Of a stretch of 64,000 nt of DNA, positions 29,738 through 39,604 are shown one piece after another. A program made the translations under genes and the position numbers. Positions within the stretch are counted from its first letter, which is position 1. The number at the start of each line of letters is the position of its first letter. Location of the stretch: the NCBI RefSeq assembly GCF_024642085.1, contig NZ_JAHEBV010000063.1:1-64000 (forward strand), written 5' to 3'. Below the pieces are notes generated by a model, which searched no databases, was not told where the DNA came from, and saw nothing but the letters and a program-made list of their open reading frames with translations. The stretch comes from Novosphingobium sp. Its GTDB lineage: Bacteria > Pseudomonadota > Alphaproteobacteria > Sphingomonadales > Sphingomonadaceae.

Positions 29738-30421
29738 ATGGCAACGGGGGTTTCACGGCACGCGGGAGCTTTACATGCGCTGCAGGCGATTGCGGAAGCC
29801 TTTGCGTGTGACGGCGACCTGGCCGCAACGATAGAAGCTTTCGCGCATGAAACCGCGCATCCCCGAGGTGCCGTGCTGTGGCCTCTGGCTGATCGCGACG
29901 AAACAACCCTGATCATGGCGGGCAGCGCCCAAGAGGTAGCTTACGGTCAGGATGGGTCAGTTTTGCAGTTGATGATCCTGGGGCAAGGCGATCTCTACGG
30001 ATCGCTCATGGGCGCAGACGAAAGCGGCGCGGCCCAGACCGAAGCCGTCAGTGAAGGGCGCGGCGCGCACTTCACTACGGCTTCGTTGGTCCGGCTGATG
30101 GACAGCTACAGCGCGGTCGCGCGCGCCATAAACCGGCAGCTTGCCTCCAGGTTGGAGGCGCTTCGCCGGCGCATGGTGGAAAGCACGCTGCTGTCCGTCA
30201 GCGGCCGGATAAGTGCAGAACTCCTGCGCCGATCGGCGTTCAGCCCCGATCGCACGATCAGGCCCATGCCGGTCATGTCTGAATTGGCGCTAAGCGTACG
30301 ATCAACCCGCGAAACCGTATCGCGGACGATCTCACAGCTGGAAAAGCGCGGCTTGGTCCGTCGGGTGGAAGGCGGCTTGCAGGTTGTGGCACCGCACCGG
30401 CTCCAGGAAATTGTGTACTGA
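29738..30421 (+). CDS. Crp/Fnr family transcriptional regulator
   Basis: cNMP-binding-like fold and C-terminal HTH LALSVRSTRETVSRTISQLEKRGLVRRVEGGLQV. Confidence 0.85.
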   Translation: MATGVSRHAGALHALQAIAEAFACDGDLAATIEAFAHETAHPRGAVLWPLADRDETTLIMAGSAQEVAYGQDGSVLQLMILGQGDLYGSLMGADESGAAQTEAVSEGRGAHFTTASLVRLMDSYSAVARAINRQLASRLEALRRRMVESTLLSVSGRISAELLRRSAFSPDRTIRPMPVMSELALSVRSTRETVSRTISQLEKRGLVRRVEGGLQVVAPHRLQEIVY

Positions 30422-30426
30422 ACCGG

Positions 30427-32022
30427 CTACAGCAGGACGTGGACCGCCCCGCCGGTATCGCGATCGCCAAGATGATATAGTTCGCTGCGCACGCCTGAAA
30501 GCCCATGGGCCGCCATGGTCACGGCCAGAGCGTCGCTGATCAGGGTTAATCCCGGCGGAGCCATCGCCTGCATTCGTGCCGCCAGTTCCATGCCTGGTCC
30601 ATAAGGGACTAGGCTGCCGCTTGCCGGATCCGCGACAAGACTGGCGATCGCGATGTGTGCGCCAACCGACGGCATTTCCGCTCCTGCGGCTTTGCAGTGC
30701 GCTTGTACTTCGTGCAGGGCCGATAACCCTGCGTCAAGATCTTCGACAGACAATTCCCAGCGGCCGGGAGCGGCCCGGATGCGTGCGCGGTCAATCCCTG
30801 CCAAGGCAGTGACAACCGGGGCGATCCGTTGATTGATTGCTTCGCTGTCAAGGGATTTGCTCCGCAGCAGATCTTGCAGAGTAATCACCGCATGAAGGAC
30901 GAGCTTGCGGTCTGGATCATTGCGTTCCGGCGGATAAACCGTCTGGCTGTCAGCGTCGCGATCGATTGTCAGGTGGAGCTGGGGGCCCGCTGCAGGAAAC
31001 CACATCCGCGCCTGGCGCGCAGTGTTGCGGCCGCCGCCGTTGACGTCAGTTACGATCAGCTGGCATTTTGCCGCATTCAGTGCCTGGGCATTAAGCAACG
31101 CCGCGCCGATAGCCAGTTCACCGGCGTGGGCAGTGGCGATAGGATCGTGGACGGCGCCGGGATCGCCAGCGGCCACTCGTAACGAAGCAGCCTGGGCAAG
31201 CAGCGCGCGATAACGCACCTGCCAAGCTTCGCCAGCGGGTGCGACGGACTGGTTTTCGAATAGTTCGGCTTCACAAGGCAAGACTACATGCAGCTCTCCG
31301 CCCGCCGCAAGCAACCGCTCGGCGATGACGATGTCACAGCCGGCTGCCAGTGCGCCCCAGGCAAACCCGATACGTTCCTGCACGATAAGCGCGTCGACCT
31401 CGGCGGCTAAAGCCGTTTCGCCTTCGCGCCCCGAAGCAAGGCCCATGTGGCCAGCAAAGTGAAGGCTGGCTGGCGGGGCAAAGCGATCAAGCCAAGATGG
31501 ATCCTCGCCCCGCACATCAGCGATTTCGCGCAACTGACCAATTGTAGTCGCACGGTCGCGCCAGCCATCGGGATCATGGGCCGCCGCTTCGACCATGGCG
31601 GCTTCGGCTGCGCTCTTGTCGCGAAGCAGATAGGCGGCTTCGGCGCGGGTGGCGGCGAGAAAATATGGAGTGTCTGCCGGCTGTTCGGCTCCATCAAGCA
31701 GCGCGATCACACTGCGTGCCTCAGCTTGCGCCTTCGGCTCGTCGCCGGCCAGCAAATGCAAGGTGGCTGCATTGATTGCCAGATACGGCGCCGGGCCAAA
31801 GGCATGGGCCATACTGTAGGCTTCTGCCGCGCCGGCAAACAGCCCGGCCTGATCAGTGTCACGGGCTAACCGTGCGCGGGCTTTCAGCAGGCGCCCACGA
31901 ACGGTCAGTGCCGCTGGATCGTCACTGCGTGCGCCATAGCCGTTGTCCACAAACAGGTCCCACGCCCGTTCGACAGCACCTGCGCGAACCAGCGCGGCAA
32001 TGGCGGGAAGCGTTGTCGGCAT
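30427..32022 (-). CDS. TRAFs-binding/TPR-like protein with SLOG-like middle region and degenerate class III cyclase-like C-terminus
   Basis: AAEAYSMAHAFGPAPYLAINAATLHLLAGDE (TRAFs-binding-like); FAGHMG...AWGALAAGCDIVIAERLLAAGGELHVVLPCEAELFENQSVAP (SLOG-like); VGAHIAIASLVADPASGSLVPYGPGMELAARMQAMAPPGLTLISDAL (cyclase-like). Confidence 0.6.
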   Translation of the reverse strand: MPTTLPAIAALVRAGAVERAWDLFVDNGYGARSDDPAALTVRGRLLKARARLARDTDQAGLFAGAAEAYSMAHAFGPAPYLAINAATLHLLAGDEPKAQAEARSVIALLDGAEQPADTPYFLAATRAEAAYLLRDKSAAEAAMVEAAAHDPDGWRDRATTIGQLREIADVRGEDPSWLDRFAPPASLHFAGHMGLASGREGETALAAEVDALIVQERIGFAWGALAAGCDIVIAERLLAAGGELHVVLPCEAELFENQSVAPAGEAWQVRYRALLAQAASLRVAAGDPGAVHDPIATAHAGELAIGAALLNAQALNAAKCQLIVTDVNGGGRNTARQARMWFPAAGPQLHLTIDRDADSQTVYPPERNDPDRKLVLHAVITLQDLLRSKSLDSEAINQRIAPVVTALAGIDRARIRAAPGRWELSVEDLDAGLSALHEVQAHCKAAGAEMPSVGAHIAIASLVADPASGSLVPYGPGMELAARMQAMAPPGLTLISDALAVTMAAHGLSGVRSELYHLGDRDTGGAVHVLL

Positions 32023-32534
32023 CAAGGATGATCAGGTGGGTTGTCGGTAGTTGGGTCAATCCGCAGGGGGATCGCCTCGCCCTTGTCCTGGTCCATCAGG
32101 ACATACAGATTGAAATTATCGCGAGCTCCGCCAGTTGGCATATTGGGACGGGCCTTGGCATGGATAACAAGCTGCTTTTCGGTAACGTCGGTCACCCTGT
32201 AAAGGCGGGCATCGCCCCGCTTGAAAGTCAATGGCGCGCCGGCCGAATTGGCCTTGGTATCGAACGTCCAACGCCAATCGGGACTGAGATCGAAGGTGAA
32301 AATGCGATCTTGACGGCGCTCTACTACCAGGCACGTGTTGCCATCGGCATCGGTCGTCACTGCACGGCCATCGCTTCCCTCTGGCCAAGGCGTGGTGTCG
32401 ATCATTATGAAGTTGAGCGTGCCGCCGTGGATTTTGATGTCCAGCTTCACGCTGACCTGGTCAGGTGTGTCCAGTTCCTGATCCAGCGATGGCAAATACT
32501 CGGCCGCGCATTCCACCGTTTTGGCTTCCATCAT
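32022..32534 (-). CDS. Hypothetical protein of TIR operon (170 aa, predicted beta-rich)
   Basis: TGATG 1-nt overlap with the downstream ORF; no recognised motif. Confidence 0.7.
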   Translation of the reverse strand: MMEAKTVECAAEYLPSLDQELDTPDQVSVKLDIKIHGGTLNFIMIDTTPWPEGSDGRAVTTDADGNTCLVVERRQDRIFTFDLSPDWRWTFDTKANSAGAPLTFKRGDARLYRVTDVTEKQLVIHAKARPNMPTGGARDNFNLYVLMDQDKGEAIPLRIDPTTDNPPDHP

Positions 32535-32552
32535 GACGTCTCTCCCCCTTGA

Positions 32553-34118
32553 TTACTCACTATCTGTCGGATCCTTGACAATTCGTTCGAGCTGCTGGCG
32601 CCAATTGATCCAGCGTTGGTTCTCCGGATCGCGCTGAATCAGGCGGCCAGCTACGGGTAGCATTGCCCGGGCCGTCGCGCGGGCTTCTTCCGGCTTGCCA
32701 ATCTCCGCATAGGCCCGGGCAAGCCCGATTGCCGCCTGCATCTGGGCCTGCAATGCACGCACATCACCTGGAAAGGCGGTGGGCAGGGCGGAAACAAGTT
32801 TGTGCTGCTTGTGGCGCAGTTCCAACGCCGCCTGCGCTTTGCCCGTCTGCATCAATGCATCCGCCTGCCACGCAATGTTATTGGCATAGTCCAGTTGCGA
32901 CTGGATATTGGCCTTGTCTTTGCGCGCGATGTTACCGGCCATCGTTGATGCCGCTTCGCAATGCTGGACCGCCACGTCGGCTTCCACCGGTGGCACCAGC
33001 GCCAGCGCGCACAGGTTTACTTCGGCAGAGGCGACCTCCCTTTGCCAATCGAGCTTATCTGGCTGAAGCGCAACCAATTGCTTTGCCAGTACAAGGTATC
33101 GATCCCAGTGGGGCTGGGCCCTGGCTTTATCCTGGCTGATAAACGGCAGATAACCGACCCAGTATTCGCTTTGCGCATGATTAAATATGCGATCCGGATT
33201 CTTCGGCTCACGCTGCAGCTGGCTGTTGGTTACGCGAAATGCCATGTCGAACTTGCTTTGGGCATCATCGGTTTGCCCTGCAGCATAATCGTCTTCGCCC
33301 ATGGCGGTGAGCAGACGTGCACGGCGTTCAAGCATGTCTGCTGGCAAATCGTCCAGGCTGTCACCGGCATAATGATCCATTGCCTTGCGATTGACGGCGT
33401 CCATGATTTCCAGACGGCCTACGCCTTTCAGACGATCACGCAGGTCGGTCAGCATGAACTCCACCATTCCTTCGGCATCGGCGCGCTGGCGCCGTGCTTC
33501 GGCGCGCTGACGCAAAGCAACAATCAGCAAGCTGGCCAGCACTACACTAAGCAGCATGGTCGCCGCCGTGACGGCCATCACACGTCGCTGCCGGGCTTGG
33601 GCATCGCGCTGAACCAGCCGGTCAAGCGGCAAGGCGGAAAGCCCCGCCACGACCTTGAGCAAGGCAAGGCGGCGGCCATCGCCCACTTTGCGAAAGTCGG
33701 CAGCAAGTGGCTCGAAAGCACGGATGCCATGGCTCAACAGCGGTTCGGGGAAACTGGCGCTGGGCTCACCCGTAATCAGGGCCGCCAAAACCGGCCGGTC
33801 GGGGTGCTGATCGCGAAACAGCGCAATTTCCTGCGCCACCCAGCGGCTTTTGGCAGCGGCCGGGCTGCAGACCACGATCAAGGCATCGGACGCTTCAAGC
33901 GCTTGCTTGACCTGTGCCGACAGGTCCGGCCCTGCGGCCAGTTCCGCGCGGTCGATGAACACTGGTGCAAGCCGCCGCGGCGCAGCGGGTCCATCGCCAG
34001 GCAAAACAAACCGTTCCAGGCGGCGATGCAGCCAGGTCGCAAATCCATCATCGGCGTGGCTATAGCTGATGAACGCCCGGTAGCGCGTTTCGGCCGGCAC
34101 CCCGTCAGGCCGTATCAT
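32553..34118 (-). CDS. TIR-domain protein with transmembrane helix and TPR-like C-terminus
   Basis: YRAFISYSHADDGFATWLHRRLERF...VFIDRAELAAG...SDALIVVCSPAAAKSRWVAQEI; TM VMAVTAATMLLSVVLASLLIVAL; helical repeats follow. Confidence 0.85.
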   Translation of the reverse strand: MIRPDGVPAETRYRAFISYSHADDGFATWLHRRLERFVLPGDGPAAPRRLAPVFIDRAELAAGPDLSAQVKQALEASDALIVVCSPAAAKSRWVAQEIALFRDQHPDRPVLAALITGEPSASFPEPLLSHGIRAFEPLAADFRKVGDGRRLALLKVVAGLSALPLDRLVQRDAQARQRRVMAVTAATMLLSVVLASLLIVALRQRAEARRQRADAEGMVEFMLTDLRDRLKGVGRLEIMDAVNRKAMDHYAGDSLDDLPADMLERRARLLTAMGEDDYAAGQTDDAQSKFDMAFRVTNSQLQREPKNPDRIFNHAQSEYWVGYLPFISQDKARAQPHWDRYLVLAKQLVALQPDKLDWQREVASAEVNLCALALVPPVEADVAVQHCEAASTMAGNIARKDKANIQSQLDYANNIAWQADALMQTGKAQAALELRHKQHKLVSALPTAFPGDVRALQAQMQAAIGLARAYAEIGKPEEARATARAMLPVAGRLIQRDPENQRWINWRQQLERIVKDPTDSE

Positions 34119-34386
34119 GTTGCCCCCTTGGCATTTTTGGACCCATGCCTTGGTGCCGGATCGGCGCGACCTTGGCAATGGTTTCGGTTTGAGCGCGGCG
34201 AAGCAGCGCTACGGGCAGACCGCTTGTTCGAAAAATCCGGACCTTGTGGCCGGTGTGGCGCTTTGGCTACGCTGCGGACAAGTTCTAAGCGTTCGATTAA
34301 AACGGGTTGTCAACGGCTGCGGACAATGTTCTATTCCCCTGGCAACGACCCGCGAAAAGCGACGGGCAAGTTAGGAGAGAGGGCTG

Positions 34387-37374
34387 ATGAGGGGTAAATT
34401 GACTCTGCTGGCCGGCGTATGTGCCGGAGCGATTGCATTTCCTGCCTATGCGCAGGAAGCCAATAATGCGCCTGATAGTAGTGAAATCGTCGTCACCGCA
34501 CAGCGTTCGAGCGAACGTCTGCAAGACGTTCCAATTGCGGTCAGCGCTTTCAATACCGAGGCGCTTGAGCGCCAGCAGATCAAAAATACTTCGGATTTGC
34601 AGCTTACTCTTCCCAACGTCACTTTCACCAAAACGAACTTTACCAGCGCCAGCTTCACCATTCGCGGAATCGGCGATCTGTGCGTGGGCGTAACCTGCGA
34701 CAGCGCGACTGCGATTCACATGAATGACGCACCGCTGTTCGGCACCCGCTTGTTCGAAGGCGAGTTTTACGACATCGGGCAGATCGAAGTGCTGCGCGGG
34801 CCGCAAGGCACACTGTTTGGCCGCAACGCGACTTCGGGTGTGGTCAACATCAAATCGGCCCGGCCGCAGCTGGGCGATTTTGGCGCTGGTGCCGAAATCG
34901 AATATGGCAACTACGATTCCATGAAGGTCAAGGGAATGGTCAACATTCCCGTCGGCGAATCGCTCGCCGTGCGTCTTGCCGGTTTCTATCTGAAGCGCGA
35001 TGGCTACACTCAGAATCTGTACGATAATTCGCGTATTGACGATCGCAATATGTACGGCCTTCGCGGCTCGCTGCGCTTTGAGCCGGGCAGCGGAACGACG
35101 ATCGATATCGTGGCGCAGTATTTCCGCGAAGACGACAACCGGATGCGCATTCAGAAGCAGCTGTGCCAGCGCGATCCGACCGGCATTCTTGGCTGTCTCA
35201 ACGCTACGCGCGACTATCAGTTCACCAACGGCAACTCGACGTTGGGGACGATCTTTGCCAGCCAGGAGTTCTTCCGCATTCGCGGTGTTCCGTCCGGTCA
35301 GACACCGCTTACGCCCAACTTCTCGGTGGGGAGCCTTTACGGACCTGATGTTTTCGGGACAGCCGTCAACCCCGCCGATCCGCGGGTTGTGAATACTGCC
35401 TTCACGCCAAACTATTACACCTCTGAATGGATTGTGCAGGGGTCGATCAACCAGGAACTTGGCGATTCGCTTAACCTCAAGGTCAGCGGAAACTGGCAGA
35501 AGGTTAACCTTGATTCGCAGCAAGATTACAACAATGCGGCGCAAAGCCGCGCTCCACTTCAAAATGGTCTTAACAATCTTGCAGCCGCTGCTGCCGGAAC
35601 CTTCGGCCCTGGATTGCAGGCCTATTTGGCGCCGATTGCAGCGCGTCTGATACCCAATGGTCCGGCCGGCGTGTTGTGCACATCGGCAAGCGATCCCAAC
35701 TTGGTCGGCGTGTTCGGGGCGGCCAACGCTCGCGAATGCTCGATGAACCCACTGGCCTTTGACCGTTCGGTGAACAATCACACCAACTGGACTGCAGAAG
35801 CCATTCTCTCCTCCAACTTCGACGGACCGCTCAACTTCCTGCTGGGCGGAATCTACGGCAAGTACCATCTGACCGAAAACAGCTATTACGTCAGCGCGTT
35901 CGGGCTGGACTATGCTGCTGGTATCCTAGGGGCGCTGGGCGCGGCCGGAGCGGGCATACCGCCTGGTGCGAACAGCTCGTATTTCCTGGGTTCGCCAATG
36001 TACCGTAACAACTCGGACGATCTCAAGATCAAGACGTACGGTATTTTCGGCGAAGTTTACTACAAGTTCAGCGATGACGTGAAGCTGACCGTGGGTGCGC
36101 GCTACAACAACGATGAAAAAGACATCAAGGCACGCACATCGCTGTTCGTCGATGCGGTTGGCAATTCCGTGCTTGTGCCAACGGGTGCTGCCTCTCTCAA
36201 CAACGCCTTGGGTTACGCCGGTCTGGACTACGATGCCGGTTTGGCGGGTCCGCAAGAGTTTGCAATCCGCAACTCCAAGTTCTCGGCGTGGACCGGCCGG
36301 GCGGTGATCGATTGGAACATAACGTCCAATAATCTGCTGTATGCGTCCTATTCGCGCGGGTACAAATCAGGCGGTATCAATCCGCCTCTTTCGCCAATCT
36401 TCGCGGTGTCGGAAACATTCAATCCAGAGTTTGTTGATGCTTTCGAAATCGGTTCGAAGAACACGTTTGCCAATGGTAAGCTTCAACTCAACCTCACCGG
36501 CTTTTACTACAAGTACAAGGACCTTCAGCTTTCGCGGATTGTTGCCCGTACTTCGGTGAACGACAACGTCAGCGCAAATATCTGGGGGCTTGAAGCCGAA
36601 GCAGTTGTCCGCCCTGTTCCGGAATTGACGATCAATCTGTCGGCATCCTATCTCAACACTTCGGTGTCAGAAGACAAGTTGCTGGCCAATCCGCGTGACT
36701 TCGGCGCTGGCCGCAGTGATGCTGTGATCATCAAGGATATCACCAACGCAGCAAACTGCGCCGTCGGCTCCAACACCGGCAGCGCCGCGGCGGTCAATGG
36801 TTATGTGAACCAGGTCAACACACTGATAAATGGTGGTATCCCGGGTGTCACTGCCGGAGCAAATCTGCAACCGACCACCTCGTTCGGTGCAAACAGCGGA
36901 ATTGCTTCGACCGGTGCCTACAGCATCTGCGCTGTGCTCAACGCGCTCGCACCTAGTGTGGGAGCTGCGTTTGGAGGCGTCACTGTGGCGCTTGACGGGT
37001 TCAAAACAAACATTCGCGGAAACAAGCTGCCGGGCGCACCGGACGTCAAGTTTTCGGCCGGGGTGCAGTATGCGGCGCCGCTCGGCAATGATTTGACCCT
37101 TACTCCGCGCTTTGACATCACCATGACCGGAGAGACTACGGGCAACATCTTTAACGGACCTGTCAACGCAATTGACGCTTTCGTTCAGGCCAATGCCCAG
37201 ATCCAGCTCGATGGGCAGGACAAGAAATGGTTCCTCCGCGGCTGGATCCAGAACATCTTCGATGAAGATTCGGTCACTGGTCTTTATGTAACAGACCAAT
37301 CATCAGGCAACTTCACGAACATCTTCACCCTTGAACCACGCCGCTACGGTGTGACCGCGGGGATTAAGTTCTGA
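34387..37374 (+). CDS. TonB-dependent receptor
   Basis: SSEIVVTAQRSSERLQDVPIAVSAF TonB box/plug, RGPQGTLFGRNATSGVVNI, C-terminal RRYGVTAGIKF. Confidence 0.96.
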   Translation: MRGKLTLLAGVCAGAIAFPAYAQEANNAPDSSEIVVTAQRSSERLQDVPIAVSAFNTEALERQQIKNTSDLQLTLPNVTFTKTNFTSASFTIRGIGDLCVGVTCDSATAIHMNDAPLFGTRLFEGEFYDIGQIEVLRGPQGTLFGRNATSGVVNIKSARPQLGDFGAGAEIEYGNYDSMKVKGMVNIPVGESLAVRLAGFYLKRDGYTQNLYDNSRIDDRNMYGLRGSLRFEPGSGTTIDIVAQYFREDDNRMRIQKQLCQRDPTGILGCLNATRDYQFTNGNSTLGTIFASQEFFRIRGVPSGQTPLTPNFSVGSLYGPDVFGTAVNPADPRVVNTAFTPNYYTSEWIVQGSINQELGDSLNLKVSGNWQKVNLDSQQDYNNAAQSRAPLQNGLNNLAAAAAGTFGPGLQAYLAPIAARLIPNGPAGVLCTSASDPNLVGVFGAANARECSMNPLAFDRSVNNHTNWTAEAILSSNFDGPLNFLLGGIYGKYHLTENSYYVSAFGLDYAAGILGALGAAGAGIPPGANSSYFLGSPMYRNNSDDLKIKTYGIFGEVYYKFSDDVKLTVGARYNNDEKDIKARTSLFVDAVGNSVLVPTGAASLNNALGYAGLDYDAGLAGPQEFAIRNSKFSAWTGRAVIDWNITSNNLLYASYSRGYKSGGINPPLSPIFAVSETFNPEFVDAFEIGSKNTFANGKLQLNLTGFYYKYKDLQLSRIVARTSVNDNVSANIWGLEAEAVVRPVPELTINLSASYLNTSVSEDKLLANPRDFGAGRSDAVIIKDITNAANCAVGSNTGSAAAVNGYVNQVNTLINGGIPGVTAGANLQPTTSFGANSGIASTGAYSICAVLNALAPSVGAAFGGVTVALDGFKTNIRGNKLPGAPDVKFSAGVQYAAPLGNDLTLTPRFDITMTGETTGNIFNGPVNAIDAFVQANAQIQLDGQDKKWFLRGWIQNIFDEDSVTGLYVTDQSSGNFTNIFTLEPRRYGVTAGIKF

Positions 37375-37410
37375 TCTGAATACCGTTCATTCCTGGGAGG
37401 GAATGCTGTG

Positions 37411-37437
37411 AGGCCCGGGCGCAAGTCCGGGCCTTTA
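37411..37437 (+). terminator. Rho-independent-like terminator of TonB-dependent receptor
   Basis: aggcccgg-gcgcaagt-ccgggcct hairpin followed by tt. Confidence 0.6.
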
Positions 37438-37510
37438 CGTATGTGCCGAAGGGGGGCGACCAGCGCCTTCGCGCTTGACCGCCCGCGCGTGCAGGTAGCA
37501 GGTTGCCCTA

Positions 37511-37957
37511 ATGACCGATGCAGCGATGATCGTCCCAAGTTTGCAGATCGATGCCTGGGTTCAGCGGATGGCAGACATTGCCTTTGCATGCGCCGTAACA
37601 GGCGCCGCTGAAGGAGCGGCCCTCATCGCCGATCTGGCCCATGCCCTGGCCCGACACCCGCAAGGTCGCTTTACGGACCACACTGAACAGCTTGCTCAGC
37701 TGCTTGCTGCAAGAGCAGATGTGACCGCCGTACTAGTCCTGGTTGAACCGCTGGCAAGCTATATGCTCTCGGCTGCGCCCGGCGCGGCACACTTGGCAAC
37801 GGTTGTGGCGCGCGGCGCTTCTATGGAGCATCATGCCGAAGGCAATAGCGCAGCGCTGGCCCTGGCCGGCGCACTTGCTTCGGCACTTGCCGGCTCGGCA
37901 ATTGCAGTCGATAGCTTGGCAAAAGGTGGTGGCCGCGGCGCGTTTCAGTTTAATTGA
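37511..37957 (+). CDS. Hypothetical Ala-rich protein
   Basis: ORF with ATG start, no overlapping better candidate; family not recognised. Confidence 0.55.
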   Translation: MTDAAMIVPSLQIDAWVQRMADIAFACAVTGAAEGAALIADLAHALARHPQGRFTDHTEQLAQLLAARADVTAVLVLVEPLASYMLSAAPGAAHLATVVARGASMEHHAEGNSAALALAGALASALAGSAIAVDSLAKGGGRGAFQFN

Positions 37958-38032
37958 GCTTGGTACATAGTAGGTGACAGGGGCCCATCACGCACTGGGC
38001 GGGCGCAGATGCGGCAGCCAAAAAAACAGCCA

Positions 38033-38635
38033 TCAGCGAACAAGCGCGGCTTCGATCGCGATGTGGATCGCTTCGGAAGTGTGGCTTGCCCCGACCTTGT
38101 TCAGCATATTGGCGCGGTGGATTTCGACCGTGCGCGGGCTGATCGAAAGACGTTCGCCGATCATGCGATTGGACATTCCGTTGGCGACCCCGGTCAGTAC
38201 TTCGCGTTCGCGCGGCGTCAGCCGCTGAATTCGGCTGCGTGCATTGGCTTCGCGCAGGCGCAGCGAACCCATTGCGTCGTGCCCGAGCTGCGCCGCGGCA
38301 AGTGTACTACGCACTAGTTCCGCAGTGAAAGGCCATTCCAGATATCCGGTAGCGCCGTCCATGACGGCACGCACCACCCGCCCCGTTTCGGGCGCCTCGG
38401 CATAGGCGACCAGTGCCATCCAGTTTTCGTGACGGGTCATGCAATCCACCATCGCGGCAACCGATGCACCATTGTCATGGACAAAAATTACGCCATCGCG
38501 AGGCCAGCGCTGGGCAAGTTCATTTGCATCCTCAAATGGTTCGACATGGATAGCGCTGCCGATCAACAGATGGGATATGGCAGCCCGGCGGCGGCTGTCA
38601 GGATCGACAAGTATCAGTATTTCCACGCTATTCAT
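38033..38635 (-). CDS. FixJ/LuxR-type response regulator with atypical receiver
   Basis: HTH RLTPREREVLTGVANGMSNRMIGERLSISPRTVEIHRANMLNKVGA; degenerate receiver. Confidence 0.88.
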   Translation of the reverse strand: MNSVEILILVDPDSRRRAAISHLLIGSAIHVEPFEDANELAQRWPRDGVIFVHDNGASVAAMVDCMTRHENWMALVAYAEAPETGRVVRAVMDGATGYLEWPFTAELVRSTLAAAQLGHDAMGSLRLREANARSRIQRLTPREREVLTGVANGMSNRMIGERLSISPRTVEIHRANMLNKVGASHTSEAIHIAIEAALVR

Positions 38636-38814
38636 GTGCAGTTGCCCCTACCGGTTACTGCCTAAGCACTAACCCGCGCGGCTGGTGCAGGCCCGCGCGC
38701 ATGGATGGGGAATGGAGCAATGGGGACACGTCGATCAGGCTTCAGCTAGCGGACAAGCTGGAATTATTTCAGTCCGTTACGGACTATTCGTCAGATCCGG
38801 GGGCACAAAAACCG

Positions 38815-39498
38815 CTAATCAATGAACCCCAGGCGCCTTGCGCTGGCTTCCAAGGCCTGCTTGCGGCCAGGGGCCAGGCGATTGGCGCGCTCGGCAAAAA
38901 CGGCAACAAGTTCCGGGCCGGCCTTGCCGGGTGAGCCGCAATCGAAGGGCGGGGCGGGATCGTATTCCAGCGCGAGCTGGACGGCGCGGGCATGATCGTC
39001 CCCCGCGATACGGGCGATCAAGGCCAGGGCGAAATCGATCCCTGCAGTCACTCCGCCTCCTGTCACCCGGTTGCGATCAAACACCGTACGTGCGGCAACA
39101 GGTTCGGCGCCGAACATCGAAAGCATATCATGCCAAGCCCAATGCGTAGTGGCCCGGTATCCGCGCAGCAAACCTGCCGCGCCCAGAACCAGTGCGCCGG
39201 TGCAGACGCTGGTGACCCATTCAGCCTCGGGCCCGACCTGCCTGATCCAGGCCAGCGCGGCTGGATGATCGATAACTTGGGCAATGCCCATGCCGCCCGG
39301 TACGCAAAGCAAATCGGTGTGCGGCACATCGGCAAAGGTTGCAGTCGGCAGGATTGAAAATCCCGCATCGGTCGGCACCGGTTCGATCCGGTTCCAAACA
39401 AGGTCAACTTTTGCACCGGGCAGGCGCGAAAGGAACTGCGCCGGTGCTGTCAGGTCAAGCTGGGTAACGCCGGGGAACAGCAGGAAGGCGATGTGCAT
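38815..39498 (-). CDS. DJ-1/PfpI family protein, isonitrile hydratase-like
   Basis: IAFLLFPGVTQLDLTAPAQFLSRLPGA, VTSVCTGALVLGAAGLLRGYRATTHW. Confidence 0.87.
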   Translation of the reverse strand: MHIAFLLFPGVTQLDLTAPAQFLSRLPGAKVDLVWNRIEPVPTDAGFSILPTATFADVPHTDLLCVPGGMGIAQVIDHPAALAWIRQVGPEAEWVTSVCTGALVLGAAGLLRGYRATTHWAWHDMLSMFGAEPVAARTVFDRNRVTGGGVTAGIDFALALIARIAGDDHARAVQLALEYDPAPPFDCGSPGKAGPELVAVFAERANRLAPGRKQALEASARRLGFID

Positions 39499-39550
39499 GT
39501 CGGCCGGTGTTGCAGACCAGCCTTGCAGGGTCAACGTAAGCAGCGAACAA

Positions 39551-39581
39551 CGGCCCGGCGGTGCTTTCGACCACCGGGCCG
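39551..39581 (-). terminator. Hairpin downstream of the cadherin-like protein gene
   Basis: cggcccggcggt-gctttcg-accaccgggccg stem-loop between flanking minus-strand genes. Confidence 0.5.
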
Positions 39582-39604
39582 CTCATCATCGGCAGGCGCG
39601 CCCT

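Noticed and set aside
32961-34397. 478-aa plus-strand ORF
   Set aside because: Antisense to the TIR/TPR gene; no recognisable motif
34297-35868. 523-aa minus-strand ORF
   Set aside because: Antisense to the confidently assigned TonB-dependent receptor; composition typical of high-GC shadow ORFs
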